DNA of 64,000 nucleotides from Methanobrevibacter woesei (GCF_003111605.1 NZ_MZGU01000004.1:620001-684000); one strand, 5' to 3'. Counted from the stretch's first letter, positions 1 to 10,166 are shown. Numbers and translations are program-made. Notes: generated by a model from the letters alone, not told the origin.

Positions 1-1
1 A

Positions 2-298
2 GAGTTGGAATTATTTACAGTTATAACTAGCTGTATGCCTGCTTTTGTTGCATTAAATATTAAATCATTTGTAGATTTTATGGCTCTTAATTATGATTTA
101 AACAAAAATGAATTATTTGATTTATTATCTGAAACTGTAACTAGTTCATCTAATTTATTAAGCTCTAATATATTCACAGCTGATGAATTGATGGGTAAAG
201 TAGCTACAAAAAAAGGCATAACTCAAAAAGGTTTGGATTTACTTGATGATGAACTTCCTGAAATTTATGAAAATCTGCTGAATACACTGTTAAAATGA
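2..298 (+). CDS. ProC-like reductase, C-terminal part (cut by window edge)
   Basis: This is the 3' end of a gene entering from the left edge; the frame is open from base 2, so no start is visible. About 98 residues remain. Order and spacing of segments resemble the C-terminal dimerisation domain of pyrroline-5-carboxylate reductase: a SCMPAFVALNIKSF helix where ProC has GSGPAY, then KVATKKGITQKGLDLL where ProC has VTSPGGTTxxGL. Both signature segments deviate from the consensus, so it may be a ProC-fold paralog and not the proline enzyme. The Rossmann domain lies outside the window. About 250 bp of gene-free AT-rich DNA follows. Confidence 0.5.
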   Translation, partial: ELELFTVITSCMPAFVALNIKSFVDFMALNYDLNKNELFDLLSETVTSSSNLLSSNIFTADELMGKVATKKGITQKGLDLLDDELPEIYENLLNTLLK

Positions 299-548
299 GC
301 AATTTTTTCTCTTTTTATATTTCTTATTTAACCATATTGGGAAAAAATAACTATTTAATTAAGGATTGCTTTGATTAAAATTCTTTAATATAAAATAAAT
401 TTTCCATTATTAAACAGTTATGCATGTTTAATATAAGGTTTCCTATTTGATTTTGCATTAATATTTAAATATCATAATGAAAAAATAATATTTATATAAT
501 TAATTTTGTTAAGATTGGATAGACTATGTATATATAGGTTAGATTATT

Positions 549-833
549 ATGTATAAAGACGAAATGATTCAATTACATCAATTTTTAGTTTATGTTTTAA
601 AATACTTGGCAGAAAATGATCAAATTAAAAATGACTGTTCAGAATATATATCACTTAATATTAGCCCCCATCATATCCATAAAACAAAAGCAGAACATAA
701 ACATGCAATTTTTGTGCTCTGTAAAATCATTGCTCAATTGATTGCTGATAAGGATTCAAATTCAATTCCTACAAATGTTTGCAATTCTTTAGCAGATTTA
801 GTAACAAGATCTGAGAAAGAACTTAAAGCATAA
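549..833 (+). CDS. UPF0058 family protein
   Basis: A 94-residue soluble protein that looks like the small UPF0058 family conserved in euryarchaea; its function is unknown. It begins MYKDEMIQLHQFLVYVLKYL and is almost entirely helical, with a central SPHHIHKTKAEHKHAIFVL segment rich in histidine. There is no signal peptide or membrane segment. It sits alone after a gene-free stretch and about 50 bp before cpgS, on the same strand, so co-transcription is possible. The family assignment is from memory of the N-terminal pattern, and no catalytic role should be inferred. Confidence 0.6.
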   Translation: MYKDEMIQLHQFLVYVLKYLAENDQIKNDCSEYISLNISPHHIHKTKAEHKHAIFVLCKIIAQLIADKDSNSIPTNVCNSLADLVTRSEKELKA

Positions 834-881
834 TCTTATTTTTTTCTTTTTTATTATATTATGAACTTAAATGGTGATTTA

Positions 882-2255
882 ATGAATTCAAAAAAAGTCC
901 TATGTTTAGTGGATGGTGAACATTACCTTCCTGTTACTAAAGATGCAATTAATACTTTAAACTCTAAAGATGAATATGATGTTATAGCTGCTGTTTTCAT
1001 TGGTGGGACTGAAAAGTTAAGAGATGACAATGAAGAATCTTATACTAATATTTTAGGTGTTCCTGTTCGTTTTGCTGAAACTAAAAATATCCCTTATGAT
1101 TTAATTGTGGAAATGATTAACAGCTATGAAGTAGATGCAGTATTTGATTTAAGTGATGAACCTATTTTGGATTACCCTAAAAGATTTAATATTGCTTGTA
1201 AAGTGTTAAATGAAGGAAAAATTTATGAGGGGCCTGATTTTAAATTTGAACCAGTTACTCAATTAGATATTGTTAAAAAACCTTCTTTAAAAATTATTGG
1301 AACTGGTAAAAGAATAGGAAAAACTGCTGTTTCTGGGTTTGTTTCTAGATTAATTGATGAAAACAATTATGAACCTTGTGTTGTAGCTATGGGAAGAGGA
1401 GGACCAAAAGAACCTGAAATAGTTCATGGGGATGAAATTGAAATATCACCAGAATTTTTACTTGAACAATCTGAAAAAGGAGTTCATGCAGCTAGTGATC
1501 ATTGGGAAGATGCATTAATGAGTAGGATTTTAACTATTGGATGTAGACGTTGTGGTGGAGGAATGGCTGGAGAAGTATTCCTTACTAACATGCCAAAAGG
1601 TGCAGAACTAGCCAATGAAGTTGACAGTAAATTTGTAATATTTGAAGGTAGTGGTGCAGCTATTCCACCTATTAAAACAGATAAAAATATTGTGCTTATA
1701 GGAGCTAATCAACCATTAAATAATATAATTAAATACTTTGGACCTTATAGAATAGGATTAGCTGATTTAATTGTTATTACAATGTGTGAAGCACCAATGG
1801 CTAATGAAGAAAAAATCAAATACCTTGAAGAGTATGTAAAAGAGATTAATCCAAATGCAAAAATCATTTCTACAGTATTCAGGCCAAAACCATTAGGAGA
1901 TATTGCAGGCAAAAAAGTTTTATTTGCAACTACTGCTCCTGAAGCTGTTCAAGATAAACTTGTTGAATATTTAGAGTTAAACTATGACTGTAAAATTGTT
2001 GGTATAACTTCTCATTTATCTAACAGGCCTTTACTTAAGAAAGATATTGAAGAACATATGGATGAAGCAGATGTTATGCTTACAGAGTTAAAAGCTGCTG
2101 CTGTAGATGTAGCTACTAAAGATTCTATAGATGCTGGTCTTGAAGTTGTTTACTGTGATAATATTCCTATTGCATTAGATTATACTTATCCTGATTTAGG
2201 CAAATCTGTTTTAGACTTAGTTGATTCAGCAATTGATGATTTTAATAATCATTAA
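882..2255 (+). CDS. cpgS: Cyclic 2,3-diphosphoglycerate synthetase
   Basis: The enzyme uses ATP to close 2,3-diphosphoglycerate into cyclic 2,3-diphosphoglycerate, a cytoplasmic solute and phosphate/carbon store of Methanobacteriales. The 457 residues match the family's usual length. A P-loop-like [14 protein letters not shown] lies near residue 140, followed by [11 protein letters not shown] and the Cys/Gly-rich [12 protein letters not shown]. The ATG at 882 is preferred over an in-frame ATG at 861 because GGTGA at 873-877 is correctly spaced before 882. The neighbours are a small membrane protein and mtxX on the same strand, a typical methanogen gene block. Confidence 0.9.
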   Translation: MNSKKVLCLVDGEHYLPVTKDAINTLNSKDEYDVIAAVFIGGTEKLRDDNEESYTNILGVPVRFAETKNIPYDLIVEMINSYEVDAVFDLSDEPILDYPKRFNIACKVLNEGKIYEGPDFKFEPVTQLDIVKKPSLKIIGTGKRIGKTAVSGFVSRLIDENNYEPCVVAMGRGGPKEPEIVHGDEIEISPEFLLEQSEKGVHAASDHWEDALMSRILTIGCRRCGGGMAGEVFLTNMPKGAELANEVDSKFVIFEGSGAAIPPIKTDKNIVLIGANQPLNNIIKYFGPYRIGLADLIVITMCEAPMANEEKIKYLEEYVKEINPNAKIISTVFRPKPLGDIAGKKVLFATTAPEAVQDKLVEYLELNYDCKIVGITSHLSNRPLLKKDIEEHMDEADVMLTELKAAAVDVATKDSIDAGLEVVYCDNIPIALDYTYPDLGKSVLDLVDSAIDDFNNH

Positions 2256-2287
2256 TTCTTATTTTATTTTTTTATGTGGTGTAGATA

Positions 2288-2515
2288 ATGTCATTAAAAG
2301 ATACAATTTCAAAAATTGATGAAGTTATTCAAAAACCTTTTACTCTCAGACCAAAATTTTATTACTGGTTATTTTATGCTTTAGAATTCTGTTGGGTAGT
2401 AATTGGATGTTATTGGATTTTTACTTCAAGATCCATACTTATCTGTGTAATATTTTTAGTTGTATTTGCTATTCTTCATCATTTAGGAACCTTAGCAAGT
2501 AGATTAAGAAATTAA
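2288..2515 (+). CDS. Small membrane protein of unknown function
   Basis: A 75-residue protein with a polar N-terminus (MSLKDTISKIDEVIQKPF) followed by two hydrophobic segments, roughly residues 24-43 and 47-65, rich in aromatic residues, and a short basic C-terminus (SRLRN). It probably forms a two-helix hairpin in the cytoplasmic membrane. No family is recognised. It lies 32 bp after cpgS and 15 bp before mtxX, so it is very likely in the same transcription unit. A GTG-rich stretch (ATGTGGTGTAG) directly upstream may serve as the ribosome binding site. Coding potential is supported by codon use and tight spacing. Confidence 0.65.
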   Translation: MSLKDTISKIDEVIQKPFTLRPKFYYWLFYALEFCWVVIGCYWIFTSRSILICVIFLVVFAILHHLGTLASRLRN

Positions 2516-2530
2516 ATAATTTTTAGAGCA

Positions 2531-3253
2531 ATGTATACAATAGCTATTGGGATTGGTGAAAATAGAAATGTTTTAAAAGCCATTTCTATTTTTAAAACTC
2601 AACATTCAGATTGTAATATTAAATTAATTGAAAAAGAAGAAGATTTAATAAAAGCAATTAAAGATGAAGATGTTGATGCAGTAATTAGAGGTTCTTTACC
2701 TTCATCTTCTATTATGAAAGATATTAAGGAGCATTATTCTTCAAATTTAATTACTAGGGCTACCTATGTAAATGGAGAAAATCAGGAGTTTCTGCTTTCT
2801 CCTGTTGGAATAGATGAAGGTTCAACAATAGAAGAGAAATATGAAATAGCTATTAACTGTGCTAAATTCTTAGAAAAACTTCAAAAAACTCCGAAAATAG
2901 CTATTTTAGCTGGTGGAAGAAAAGGGGATTATGGAAGAAGTGAAGAAATTAATAAATCCATTGATGAAAGTGAGAAATTATTTGATTTATTAAGTAAAAC
3001 TAATTTGGATGTTAAAAATTATTATATATTGATTGAACAGGCTGTAAAAGATAAATGTAATGTTATTATAGCTCCTGATGGAATTACAGGCAATATTATT
3101 TTTAGAACACTTATTTTAATAAACAAATGGCCAAGTAATGGTGCAATAACCTTTGGTCTAGATAAAATTTATATTGACACTAGTAGGTCTCAAAGTGTTG
3201 AAGGATACCTACGTTCTATAAAATTAGCATATAATTTAAATAATATTTATTAA
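2531..3253 (+). CDS. mtxX: Methanogenesis marker protein 4 (MtxX family)
   Basis: A 240-residue protein resembling MtxX, annotated as a putative methyltransferase-related protein and one of the marker proteins found essentially only in methanogens. The fold resembles phosphate acetyl/butyryltransferases. Visible segments include the N-terminal AIGIGENRNVLKAI, VIRGSLPSSSIMKDI near residue 55, PVGIDEG, AILAGGRKGDYGRSEEI near residue 125 and APDGITGNIIFRTLI near residue 185. No experiment known to me fixes its reaction. It follows the small membrane gene by 15 bp and precedes uppS by about 50 bp, all on one strand. Confidence 0.8.
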   Translation: MYTIAIGIGENRNVLKAISIFKTQHSDCNIKLIEKEEDLIKAIKDEDVDAVIRGSLPSSSIMKDIKEHYSSNLITRATYVNGENQEFLLSPVGIDEGSTIEEKYEIAINCAKFLEKLQKTPKIAILAGGRKGDYGRSEEINKSIDESEKLFDLLSKTNLDVKNYYILIEQAVKDKCNVIIAPDGITGNIIFRTLILINKWPSNGAITFGLDKIYIDTSRSQSVEGYLRSIKLAYNLNNIY

Positions 3254-3302
3254 TTATGAATTAGCTAATAATATATAACCAATTATTTACAAGGAGAGTT
3301 TC

Positions 3303-4067
3303 ATGTCCGAAAATTTTATTTACAAAATTTATGAATGGTATATTTCTCGTAATTTAAAAAAAGAGAACATGCCGAAACATGTTGCATTAATTATGGATGG
3401 AAATAGAAGATATTCTAGAATTCAAGGCAATATGGATGTTATTAAGGGACATGAATTTGGTGTTGATACTTTAGAACGTGTTTTAGACTGGAGTATTGAT
3501 TTAGGTATTGAAATAATCACTGCTTATGCTTTTTCCACTGAAAATTTCAATAGGCCTCAAAAGGAAGTAGAGGGGCTAATGAAGCTTTTTGTTAAAAATT
3601 TTAAAAGGATTGTAAATCACAGTAAAATCCATAATAATGAGGTTAGGGTAAAAGTAGTTGGAAAACTTGATTTACTTCCAGATAGTGTTCGTGAAGCTAT
3701 TGAAGAAGCTGAAAAAGCAACAGAACATTATGATAAACGTTTATTCAATATAGCTATTGGTTATGATGGACGTTTAGAGATTGTAGATTCTATTAAAAAA
3801 ATAGTTCAAGATGTGAAAGATGGAAAACTTGATGTTGAAGATATTAATGAGGATGTAGTTTCTAAAAATCTCTATACTGAAGGATTAGATGATCCGAACT
3901 TAATTATAAGAACAAGTGGTGAAGAACGTCTTAGTGGATTTTTATTATGGCAGTCTTCTTATTCTGAACTTTATTTCTGTGAAAGTTTATGGCCTGAATT
4001 AAGAAAAGTTGATTTTTTAAGAGCTATTCGTTCTTATCAACAAAGAGAACGTAGATTTGGTGTATAG
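3303..4067 (+). CDS. uppS: Polyprenyl diphosphate synthase (cis-prenyltransferase)
   Basis: A cis-prenyltransferase that elongates allylic diphosphates with isopentenyl diphosphate to make the polyprenyl carrier for glycans, including pseudomurein precursors and glycoprotein sugars in this lineage. Diagnostic segments are [14 protein letters not shown] near residue 30 (catalytic Asp), [13 protein letters not shown] near residue 77, and the C-terminal [20 protein letters not shown] near residue 200, followed by the final basic RQRERRFG-like end. Length 254 is normal. An AGGAGAG ribosome binding site lies about 7 nt before the ATG. A T-rich gap with its own ribosome binding site separates it from tatD. 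Confidence 0.92.
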   Translation: MSENFIYKIYEWYISRNLKKENMPKHVALIMDGNRRYSRIQGNMDVIKGHEFGVDTLERVLDWSIDLGIEIITAYAFSTENFNRPQKEVEGLMKLFVKNFKRIVNHSKIHNNEVRVKVVGKLDLLPDSVREAIEEAEKATEHYDKRLFNIAIGYDGRLEIVDSIKKIVQDVKDGKLDVEDINEDVVSKNLYTEGLDDPNLIIRTSGEERLSGFLLWQSSYSELYFCESLWPELRKVDFLRAIRSYQQRERRFGV

Positions 4068-4129
4068 TTCTCTTATTTTTTATTTTATTTTTTAACACCT
4101 GTTTATTTTTATTTTTTGGAGGTTATAGA

Positions 4130-4888
4130 ATGATTGATACACATTGTCATGTTGATTTTGAGGATTTTGATAATGATAGAGTTGATGTAATTCAAAGAGC
4201 AAAAGATACCTTGGATGCTGTTATTAATTCTGGAACTAGTTTAGAAGGTAATCAAAGAGTTTTAGAATTATCAAAAGAAAATGAAGGTTTTATATATTCA
4301 AGTTTCGGTTTTCATCCTGTAACTTCTCAAGATTCTACTGTTGAAGAGTTAAAAGCTGCTCAAGAACATTTAATAGCTAATTTGGATAATATTGTTGCTA
4401 TTGGTGAAGTGGGTATGGATTTCTTCTATGTTAAAGATAAAGCTCTCCGTGCAAAACAGAAAGAGACTTTCACTAGCTTTGTTGAGATAGCTAATGAATA
4501 TAAAGTTCCATTACTTATCCATGCTCGTGACTGTGAAAGAAAAGCATTTAATATTGTTAAAGAGTATGATGATATTCCTGAAATAATATTTCACTGCTTT
4601 AGTGGAAGTATGAAGACAGCTAGAAGGATTATGGATAAAGGATATTATATGAGCTTTTCTACAATGGTCTGTTACTCCCAAAGACATCAGGAGTTAGTTA
4701 AGGATATTCCTTTAGAATCAATATTGACTGAAACTGATAGTCCTTATTTGGCTATGACAAGAGAAGAGAGAAATGAACCAGCTAATGTTGCAAAAGCTGT
4801 TCATAAAATAGCTGAAATTAAAGATATTGATGTAAGTGAAGTAGATGAAATCACTACTAATAATGCAAAATCTGTTTTTAAAATCTAA
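4130..4888 (+). CDS. tatD: TatD family metal-dependent hydrolase/deoxyribonuclease
   Basis: A TIM-barrel metallohydrolase of the TatD family, members of which act as Mg-dependent DNases. Metal ligands are visible in order: DTHCHVDF at the N-terminus, GEVGMDFF near residue 90, LIHARD near residue 127, FHCFSG near residue 155 and TETDSPYLA near residue 203. Length 252 is typical. GGAGGTT upstream of the ATG is a strong ribosome binding site. The downstream rib7 gene starts 15 bp after the stop, suggesting one unit. The physiological substrate in methanogens is not established. Confidence 0.9.
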   Translation: MIDTHCHVDFEDFDNDRVDVIQRAKDTLDAVINSGTSLEGNQRVLELSKENEGFIYSSFGFHPVTSQDSTVEELKAAQEHLIANLDNIVAIGEVGMDFFYVKDKALRAKQKETFTSFVEIANEYKVPLLIHARDCERKAFNIVKEYDDIPEIIFHCFSGSMKTARRIMDKGYYMSFSTMVCYSQRHQELVKDIPLESILTETDSPYLAMTREERNEPANVAKAVHKIAEIKDIDVSEVDEITTNNAKSVFKI

Positions 4889-4903
4889 CTTTGAAGTGAT
4901 TAT

Positions 4904-5572
4904 ATGAAACCTTATGTAATTTTAAATGCTGCAATGACTTTAGATGGAAAGATAGCTACTGAAACTGGAAGTTCTAATATCTCTGGAAAGGAAGATTTAA
5001 TAAGGGTTCATGAACTTAGAAAAGAAGTGGATGCAATAATGGTTGGTATTAACACTGTAATTGCAGATGATCCAAGATTAACTGTACATAAAATAGAATC
5101 TAAAAAGGAAGATAATCCAATCCGAGTTGTTGTTGATGGAAAAGGAAGAATTCCAATTGAATCTAGAATAACCAATGATGATGCACCAACAATAATAGCT
5201 GTTTCTGATGACTATAAATCTGATTTAACAGCTAGTGATAAATATCATGTTTTAAAAAATAATGGCGTAGACTTTTTCTTTGCTGGTGAAAATCAAGTTG
5301 ATTTAGTAAAGTTAATGAATTATCTTTATGAAAAAGGAGTTAGAACCTTAATGTTGGAAGGTGGATCTACCTTAAACTTTTCAATGATAAAAGATGGTTT
5401 AATTGATGAAATAAGAATATGTGTAGCTCCTATGGTTGTTGGTGGTGTTAATGCTATCTCACTATTTGGTGGAGATGGTTTTATGACTATGGATGAAAGT
5501 GTAAAATTAGAATTAGTTGATTCTTTTAGCTGTGGTAAAGATTTAGTTTTAAAATATAAAGTTAAATATTAA
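4904..5572 (+). CDS. rib7: 2,5-diamino-6-ribosylamino-pyrimidinone 5'-phosphate reductase
   Basis: The archaeal/fungal type reductase of riboflavin (and hence F420 deazaflavin) biosynthesis, which reduces the ribose side chain to ribityl before deamination. It has the RibD C-terminal dihydrofolate-reductase-like fold: NAAMTLDGKIA at residues 8-18, DAIMVGINTVIADDPRLTV near residue 45, and TLMLEGGSTLNFSMI near residue 150. There is no deaminase domain, as expected for archaea; length 222 is typical. It follows tatD closely. Its stop overlaps by 4 bp the stop of the convergent gene on the minus strand. Confidence 0.88.
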   Translation: MKPYVILNAAMTLDGKIATETGSSNISGKEDLIRVHELRKEVDAIMVGINTVIADDPRLTVHKIESKKEDNPIRVVVDGKGRIPIESRITNDDAPTIIAVSDDYKSDLTASDKYHVLKNNGVDFFFAGENQVDLVKLMNYLYEKGVRTLMLEGGSTLNFSMIKDGLIDEIRICVAPMVVGGVNAISLFGGDGFMTMDESVKLELVDSFSCGKDLVLKYKVKY

Positions 5573-6039
5573 AGAAATAAATGTTCAAAAGGAGCTTTTT
5601 TACAGATGCAGTATCTGCATAATGATTTATGCTCTTTAATATACTTTGATTTTCCTTTACAGAAATAATTGTCATTATATTTATAAACGCCATCCTTTTT
5701 AGGGTTTAATCCAAAGGGATGAAGTGGTTTTTTGCTTATAAGAGCAAAATATAAACACAAATTTCTTGTTAAATTTTGGTTTTCTTCATCATGAGGATTG
5801 TATCTGCTAAAATAGTAGTCAATATCCTCTTTTATGTTTTTAATTGTTTTATCAGATATTTCAAAATCTTCACTAATCTCTAGCTCGAATATTTCATCAT
5901 AAGCTTCAGAATTATATTTTGCTAATCGTTTAGTTAGAGGATCTTTATATCTGTCATCAGTTACCTTATTTTTAAGATAATCAATATTGTAATCTTTAAT
6001 GTTTGTTTTTATCTCTTCCAGAAGGTTATTAGCTTTCAT
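5569..6039 (-). CDS. DUF2115 / UPF0305 protein
   Basis: A 156-residue protein resembling the DUF2115 (UPF0305) family found in methanogens; its function is unknown. The N-terminal two thirds is charged and helical; the C-terminus carries [21 protein letters not shown] and the cysteine pattern C-x(17)-CRYCIC, which could hold a metal. Its start overlaps the 3' end of the PHP gene upstream by 11 bp, so the two are translationally coupled. It ends tail to tail with rib7, overlapping by 4 bp, and no separate terminator is visible between the converging genes. Confidence 0.72.
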   Translation of the reverse strand: MKANNLLEEIKTNIKDYNIDYLKNKVTDDRYKDPLTKRLAKYNSEAYDEIFELEISEDFEISDKTIKNIKEDIDYYFSRYNPHDEENQNLTRNLCLYFALISKKPLHPFGLNPKKDGVYKYNDNYFCKGKSKYIKEHKSLCRYCICKKAPFEHLFL

Positions 6040-6697
6040 TTAATAAATCTCCAAGTAATTTTCTTGGATTATCAACAATAGCTTTCATTGCTTCCTCTTT
6101 AGTTAATCCTGCACCTAAAGCTATTTCATAAGATTTTTCAAAGGTTATTAAATCATCTGGTGCATGAGTATCAGTATTTACTAAAAGATTTGCACCAACT
6201 TCACGTGCAATATTTGCAACATGTCCATTTGACAAGCAGTGTCCTTTTCTTGCACTTATTTCAAGATAGATATCATTTTTCTTAGCTATTTCAGCTTCTT
6301 CTTTTGTAATTAAACCAGGATGTGCTAGAATATCTACATATTTTGAATTAACTGCAGCATAGTTAGTTCCTTCAACTACAGGTTCATTTAAAGTTTCACC
6401 ATGAACCACTACAATATCTGCTCCAAGTTCCTTTGCTTTTTTTGCTAAATCATCAATGGACTCTACAGGAGCATGAGTAACTTCAGCACCTAATAAGACT
6501 TTAATGTCCCAGTTAGCATTAATGTCATCAATAGCCTCTTGAATTTGGACAATACTTTCAATATTTGAGTAATCAACATGATCAGTAATAGCTATTGCTT
6601 CATGGTTTAATTTGTAAGCTCTTCTAGCTAATTCAGATGGCAATAATTCACCATCACTAAATAAACTGTGCATATGCAAATCTATTCTTTTATTCAA
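6029..6697 (-). CDS. PHP-domain phosphoesterase (histidinol-phosphatase-like)
   Basis: A polymerase-and-histidinol-phosphatase (PHP) domain hydrolase of 222 residues with a trinuclear metal site. Ligand motifs are [18 protein letters not shown] at residues 6-23, [10 protein letters not shown] near residue 36, LGAEVTH near residue 69, VVVHGE near residue 97, DILAHPG near residue 123 and NTDTHAP near residue 175. Similar archaeal proteins are annotated as histidinol phosphatase, but the true substrate is uncertain. It is the first gene of a two-gene minus-strand unit with the DUF2115 gene; its start faces the pantoate kinase gene across about 80 bp of AT-rich DNA holding divergent promoters. 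Confidence 0.8.
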   Translation of the reverse strand: MNKRIDLHMHSLFSDGELLPSELARRAYKLNHEAIAITDHVDYSNIESIVQIQEAIDDINANWDIKVLLGAEVTHAPVESIDDLAKKAKELGADIVVVHGETLNEPVVEGTNYAAVNSKYVDILAHPGLITKEEAEIAKKNDIYLEISARKGHCLSNGHVANIAREVGANLLVNTDTHAPDDLITFEKSYEIALGAGLTKEEAMKAIVDNPRKLLGDLLNES

Positions 6698-6776
6698 AAT
6701 TAAGCACCTTTTTTTATATTATAAAAATAAATTTATTATATAATTATAAATAAAGTTATCTAATAAGATGATATAA

Positions 6777-7634
6777 ATGTCTGTTTCAGTTTTTGTTCCT
6801 AGTCATATAACAGGTTTTTTTAATATAAGAAATGATGATAACCCTTTAGTTAATGGGTCCTGTGGTGCAGGTTTTTTACTTAACAAAGGGGTTACAACTT
6901 CTATTAAAAAAACCTCAAAAGATGAAACTTCTATAAAAATCAATGGGAAAATAGATAAAAGAAATGAAACTATAATTCATGAAGTCCTTAAGTTATTGGA
7001 TATTGAAGATAGCTTTAAAATTAATCAATCAGTAGAAGTTCCTATTGGTGCAGGTTTTGGCACATCTGCAGCTTCAGCATTAGGAACAGCTATTGGAATT
7101 TCAAATATTTTAGATTTAAATCATGATATGATTAAATCGGGTCAAATTGCTCATCAGGCTGAAATTAAATTAGGTTCAGGCCTTGGAGATGTTATTGCTG
7201 AACTTGGAAAAGGGATTGTTTTAAGAACAAAACCTGGTGCACCAGGTATTGGTGAAATTTCTTGTTTTAATAATGAAACTATTTATGTTGCATGTAAAAC
7301 CTTTGGAGAGATTGAAACTTCGGATATTATTCAAGATCCTCATTATAAAAAGGTAATTAGTGATGTTGGACTAAATTTAACAAAAAAATTTATTAAAAAT
7401 CCCTCTGTTGATAAGTTTTTGGATTATTCTTATAAATTTTCCACTGATACAAATTTAATGAGTAAGGAGGTTTCTAATTTAATTGATTATCTTAATGAAA
7501 GAGATAATATTTTAGGTTCTTCAATGGCTATGCTTGGAAATACTGTATTTTCCTTTGCATATAATGAAGATGCCTTTGAAAATCTAGAAGTTGATATCTA
7601 TGAGATAGATAACTTTGGTGTTAAATATGATTAA
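6777..7634 (+). CDS. Pantoate kinase (archaeal CoA pathway)
   Basis: A GHMP-superfamily kinase of 285 residues matching the archaeal pantoate kinase group, which phosphorylates pantoate before phosphopantothenate synthetase acts in archaeal CoA synthesis. The ATP-binding motif is PIGAGFGTSAASALGTAI near residue 87, and the N-terminus FVPSHITGFFNI plus GSCGAGFLL is characteristic of this COG1829 group. The initiation region TGATATAAATG has little ribosome-binding-site character. The next gene starts inside its 3' end (8-bp overlap), so translation is probably coupled. Confidence 0.85.
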   Translation: MSVSVFVPSHITGFFNIRNDDNPLVNGSCGAGFLLNKGVTTSIKKTSKDETSIKINGKIDKRNETIIHEVLKLLDIEDSFKINQSVEVPIGAGFGTSAASALGTAIGISNILDLNHDMIKSGQIAHQAEIKLGSGLGDVIAELGKGIVLRTKPGAPGIGEISCFNNETIYVACKTFGEIETSDIIQDPHYKKVISDVGLNLTKKFIKNPSVDKFLDYSYKFSTDTNLMSKEVSNLIDYLNERDNILGSSMAMLGNTVFSFAYNEDAFENLEVDIYEIDNFGVKYD

Positions 7635-8160
7635 AGTAAGTTATAACATCAAAAAGTATAGAAATCAATTATTTGAAGTTATTAATCATGGTGACACAAT
7701 TATTGAATTGGGATGTCATGTAGGCACTACCTCAAGGATGATTTTAGATAGTTTTGAAGATATTACACTTATTTCAGTAGATAACAGTCCTGAAGCTATT
7801 CCAAAAATGGATAACTTAAAAAATGAATATGATAATCTATGTTTTATTCATGGAGATGTAAGGCTTCATGATGTATTATCATTAGTTTTTAAAAAAACTC
7901 AAAGTTGTGATGTTCTTTCTGTTGATTTAGGTGGTGGTTATCATCCTGACACTGTTTTTAAAGTATTTTACATATGGTCTTCAACATTCAAGCCTAAATC
8001 AACAATAATCAGAAATAGGGGGCTTTTGGAGTTTTTAAATTCTACATCTAAAAGTGATGAATCTTTCTATTCAAGTGAAGGTTATTTGGAGTCCTATAAA
8101 AATGAAGGAATACCTCCACAAATAAAAGAATTTGAATTATGGACAAATTCTTTGAAATAA
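7627..8160 (+). CDS. SAM-dependent methyltransferase-like protein
   Basis: A 177-residue class I methyltransferase-fold protein. Motif I is IIELGCHVGTTSRMI near residue 28, an acidic ISVDN follows at the end of strand 2, and GDVR then LSVDLGGGYHPD occupy the motif III/IV region. No substrate can be inferred. The ATG at 7627 is chosen because GGTG at 7617-7620 is spaced before it; a TTG at 7615 in the same frame lacks such a site. The start lies inside the pantoate kinase gene. The region after it is a 70-bp gap carrying the TATA box of aroA'. Confidence 0.7.
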   Translation: MIKVSYNIKKYRNQLFEVINHGDTIIELGCHVGTTSRMILDSFEDITLISVDNSPEAIPKMDNLKNEYDNLCFIHGDVRLHDVLSLVFKKTQSCDVLSVDLGGGYHPDTVFKVFYIWSSTFKPKSTIIRNRGLLEFLNSTSKSDESFYSSEGYLESYKNEGIPPQIKEFELWTNSLK

Positions 8161-8230
8161 CTATTTTTAAGAAAACATTATATACAGTCAGTAAGATAAT
8201 ATACTTCATAAATATTTGGGGTATAAAATA

Positions 8231-9022
8231 ATGATTGGAAAGAAAATTCGTTTAGAAAGAATAATAAATAGAAAGAACGGAAGAACTGTAATTGCTCCAA
8301 TGGACCACGGTGTTTCCAGTGGACCTTTAAGAGGAATTATAAACATTGATGAAACCATTGAATCCATTTCCCAAGGTGGAGCAGATGCTGTTCTTATGCA
8401 CAAAGGAATTGTAGAAAGAGGACACAGAGGATACGGTAAAGATATTGGTCTTATTGTACATTTATCTGCTAGTACTTCCTTAGCACCAGATCCAAATGAT
8501 AAAGTTTTAGTAACCTCTGTTGAAAAAGCTATTCAATTAGGGGCAGATGCAGTTTCTGTTCATGTAAATCTTGGTTCTGAAACTGAAAGTAAAATGTTAC
8601 AAGAATTAGGAGAAGTAGCTGAAACCTGTAGTTATTGGGGAATTCCTTTACTTGCTATGATGTACCCTCGTGGTCAAAAAGTAGAAAATGAACATGATGT
8701 GGAATTAGTTAAACATGCTGCACGTGTAGGTTCAGAATTAGGTGTAGACATTGTTAAAACAAATTATACTGGTGACCCAGATTCATTTAAAGAAGTTGTT
8801 GATGGAGCTTTAGTACCTGTTGTAATAGCTGGTGGACCAAAAGTAGAAACTAATGAAGAATTACTCCAAATGGTAAAAGATTCCATTGAAGTTGGTGGAG
8901 CTGGAGTAGCTTTTGGACGTAACCTTTTCCAAGCTGAAAATCCGGGAAAAATCACCAGAGCTATTTCTGAAGTAGTCCACAATGATTTAGAAGTTGAAGA
9001 AGCATTAAAATTCTTAAAATAA
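8231..9022 (+). CDS. aroA': 2-amino-3,7-dideoxy-D-threo-hept-6-ulosonate synthase
   Basis: The class I aldolase-type enzyme that starts the archaeal route to 3-dehydroquinate by condensing 6-deoxy-5-ketofructose 1-phosphate with L-aspartate semialdehyde. Diagnostic segments are [13 protein letters not shown] near residue 20, [16 protein letters not shown] near residue 58 and [10 protein letters not shown] near residue 178, containing the Schiff-base lysine. The ATG at 8231 follows GGGGT about 10 nt upstream and gives 263 residues, the normal length. A TATA-like ATTATATAC at 8174-8183 precedes it. aroB' starts 10 bp after its stop, forming the two-step dehydroquinate operon. Confidence 0.92.
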   Translation: MIGKKIRLERIINRKNGRTVIAPMDHGVSSGPLRGIINIDETIESISQGGADAVLMHKGIVERGHRGYGKDIGLIVHLSASTSLAPDPNDKVLVTSVEKAIQLGADAVSVHVNLGSETESKMLQELGEVAETCSYWGIPLLAMMYPRGQKVENEHDVELVKHAARVGSELGVDIVKTNYTGDPDSFKEVVDGALVPVVIAGGPKVETNEELLQMVKDSIEVGGAGVAFGRNLFQAENPGKITRAISEVVHNDLEVEEALKFLK

Positions 9023-9031
9023 GGTGATTCT

Positions 9032-10162
9032 TTGCAAAATAAATTCAGTTGGATTTTATCTCCTAATCAACCATGGGATGAAAGAAAAGAATTTATCACA
9101 ATGGCTTTAGAGTCTGGTATTGATTATGTACTAGATTTAAATGACCATGATAAAATTAGAAAACTGGGTAATGTAAATATTGTAGCAAATAGTGATGATG
9201 CAGATATTTATTTAATCGGTATTGATGGTGAAGGAGATGGGTCTTTAATCCTTAATGAAAATTTATCTGAATCACAAGACCTTTTTGATGCAAAAGAAGC
9301 TAAAAATGCTGGAAAAACTGTTTGTGCTTATATAAAAATAACTGATAAAGCACATGAACAGTTGGCTGTTGAATTAGGTAAAATTGTTGATTATATAATT
9401 CTCATTGCTACTGACTGGACAATTATTCCACTTGAAAATATTATTGCAGACTTACAAAAAGAATCTGTTAAGATAATAGCTGCTGTTAAAAACAGTGATG
9501 ATGCAAAAGTAGCTATGGAAACCTTAGAAATAGGTACTGATGGTGTAATATTTGAACCTGAAGAGTTTAGCCAAATTAAGGACATAGTTAATCTTGTTGA
9601 ATCTTTATCTAGGGAACAATATGAATTAAAAGAAGCTACAATTACCAATGTTAAACCATTAGGCTCAGGAGATAGAGTCTGTGTTGACACAACCTCTATG
9701 ATGCAGCCTGGTGAAGGTATGCTTATTGGTTCCTATTCAAAAGCATTATTCTTAGTTCACAGTGAATCTCTTGAAAGTGAATATGTTGCTTCTAGGCCAT
9801 TTAGAGTAAATGCAGGGCCTGTTCAGGCATATGTAATGGTTCCTGGAAATAAAACTCGTTATCTTGCTGAATTAAAAGCTGGAGATGAAGTTTTAATTGT
9901 TAATACTGAAGGTGAAACTAGAACTGCATATGTAGGCAGGAGTAAAATTGAAAAAAGACCATTACTTCTTGTTGAAGCAGAATATGAAGGAACTATCATT
10001 AGAACCTTACTCCAGAATGCAGAAACAATTAGGATAGTTGATAGTGATAACAATCCTATTTCCGTTGCTGAGCTAAAAGTTGGAGATAAAGTTAAAGTTT
10101 ATATTGAAACTAGTGCAAGACACTTTGGTATTGCAATTGATGAAACTATTATTGAACAATGA
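9032..10162 (+). CDS. aroB': 3-dehydroquinate synthase II (archaeal type)
   Basis: The second enzyme of the archaeal dehydroquinate pathway, an NAD-dependent oxidative deamination and cyclisation enzyme unrelated to bacterial AroB. Length 376 fits the family. Conserved C-terminal segments GSGDRVCVDTTSMMQPGEGM near residue 210, SRPFRVNAGPVQAYV near residue 250 and ETARHFG-like ETSARHFGIAIDE near the end are visible. The start is TTG, decided by the AGGTGA site at 9021-9027 five nt upstream. It directly follows aroA' and precedes thpR by 4 bp. Confidence 0.9.
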   Translation: MQNKFSWILSPNQPWDERKEFITMALESGIDYVLDLNDHDKIRKLGNVNIVANSDDADIYLIGIDGEGDGSLILNENLSESQDLFDAKEAKNAGKTVCAYIKITDKAHEQLAVELGKIVDYIILIATDWTIIPLENIIADLQKESVKIIAAVKNSDDAKVAMETLEIGTDGVIFEPEEFSQIKDIVNLVESLSREQYELKEATITNVKPLGSGDRVCVDTTSMMQPGEGMLIGSYSKALFLVHSESLESEYVASRPFRVNAGPVQAYVMVPGNKTRYLAELKAGDEVLIVNTEGETRTAYVGRSKIEKRPLLLVEAEYEGTIIRTLLQNAETIRIVDSDNNPISVAELKVGDKVKVYIETSARHFGIAIDETIIEQ

Positions 10163-10166
10163 TATC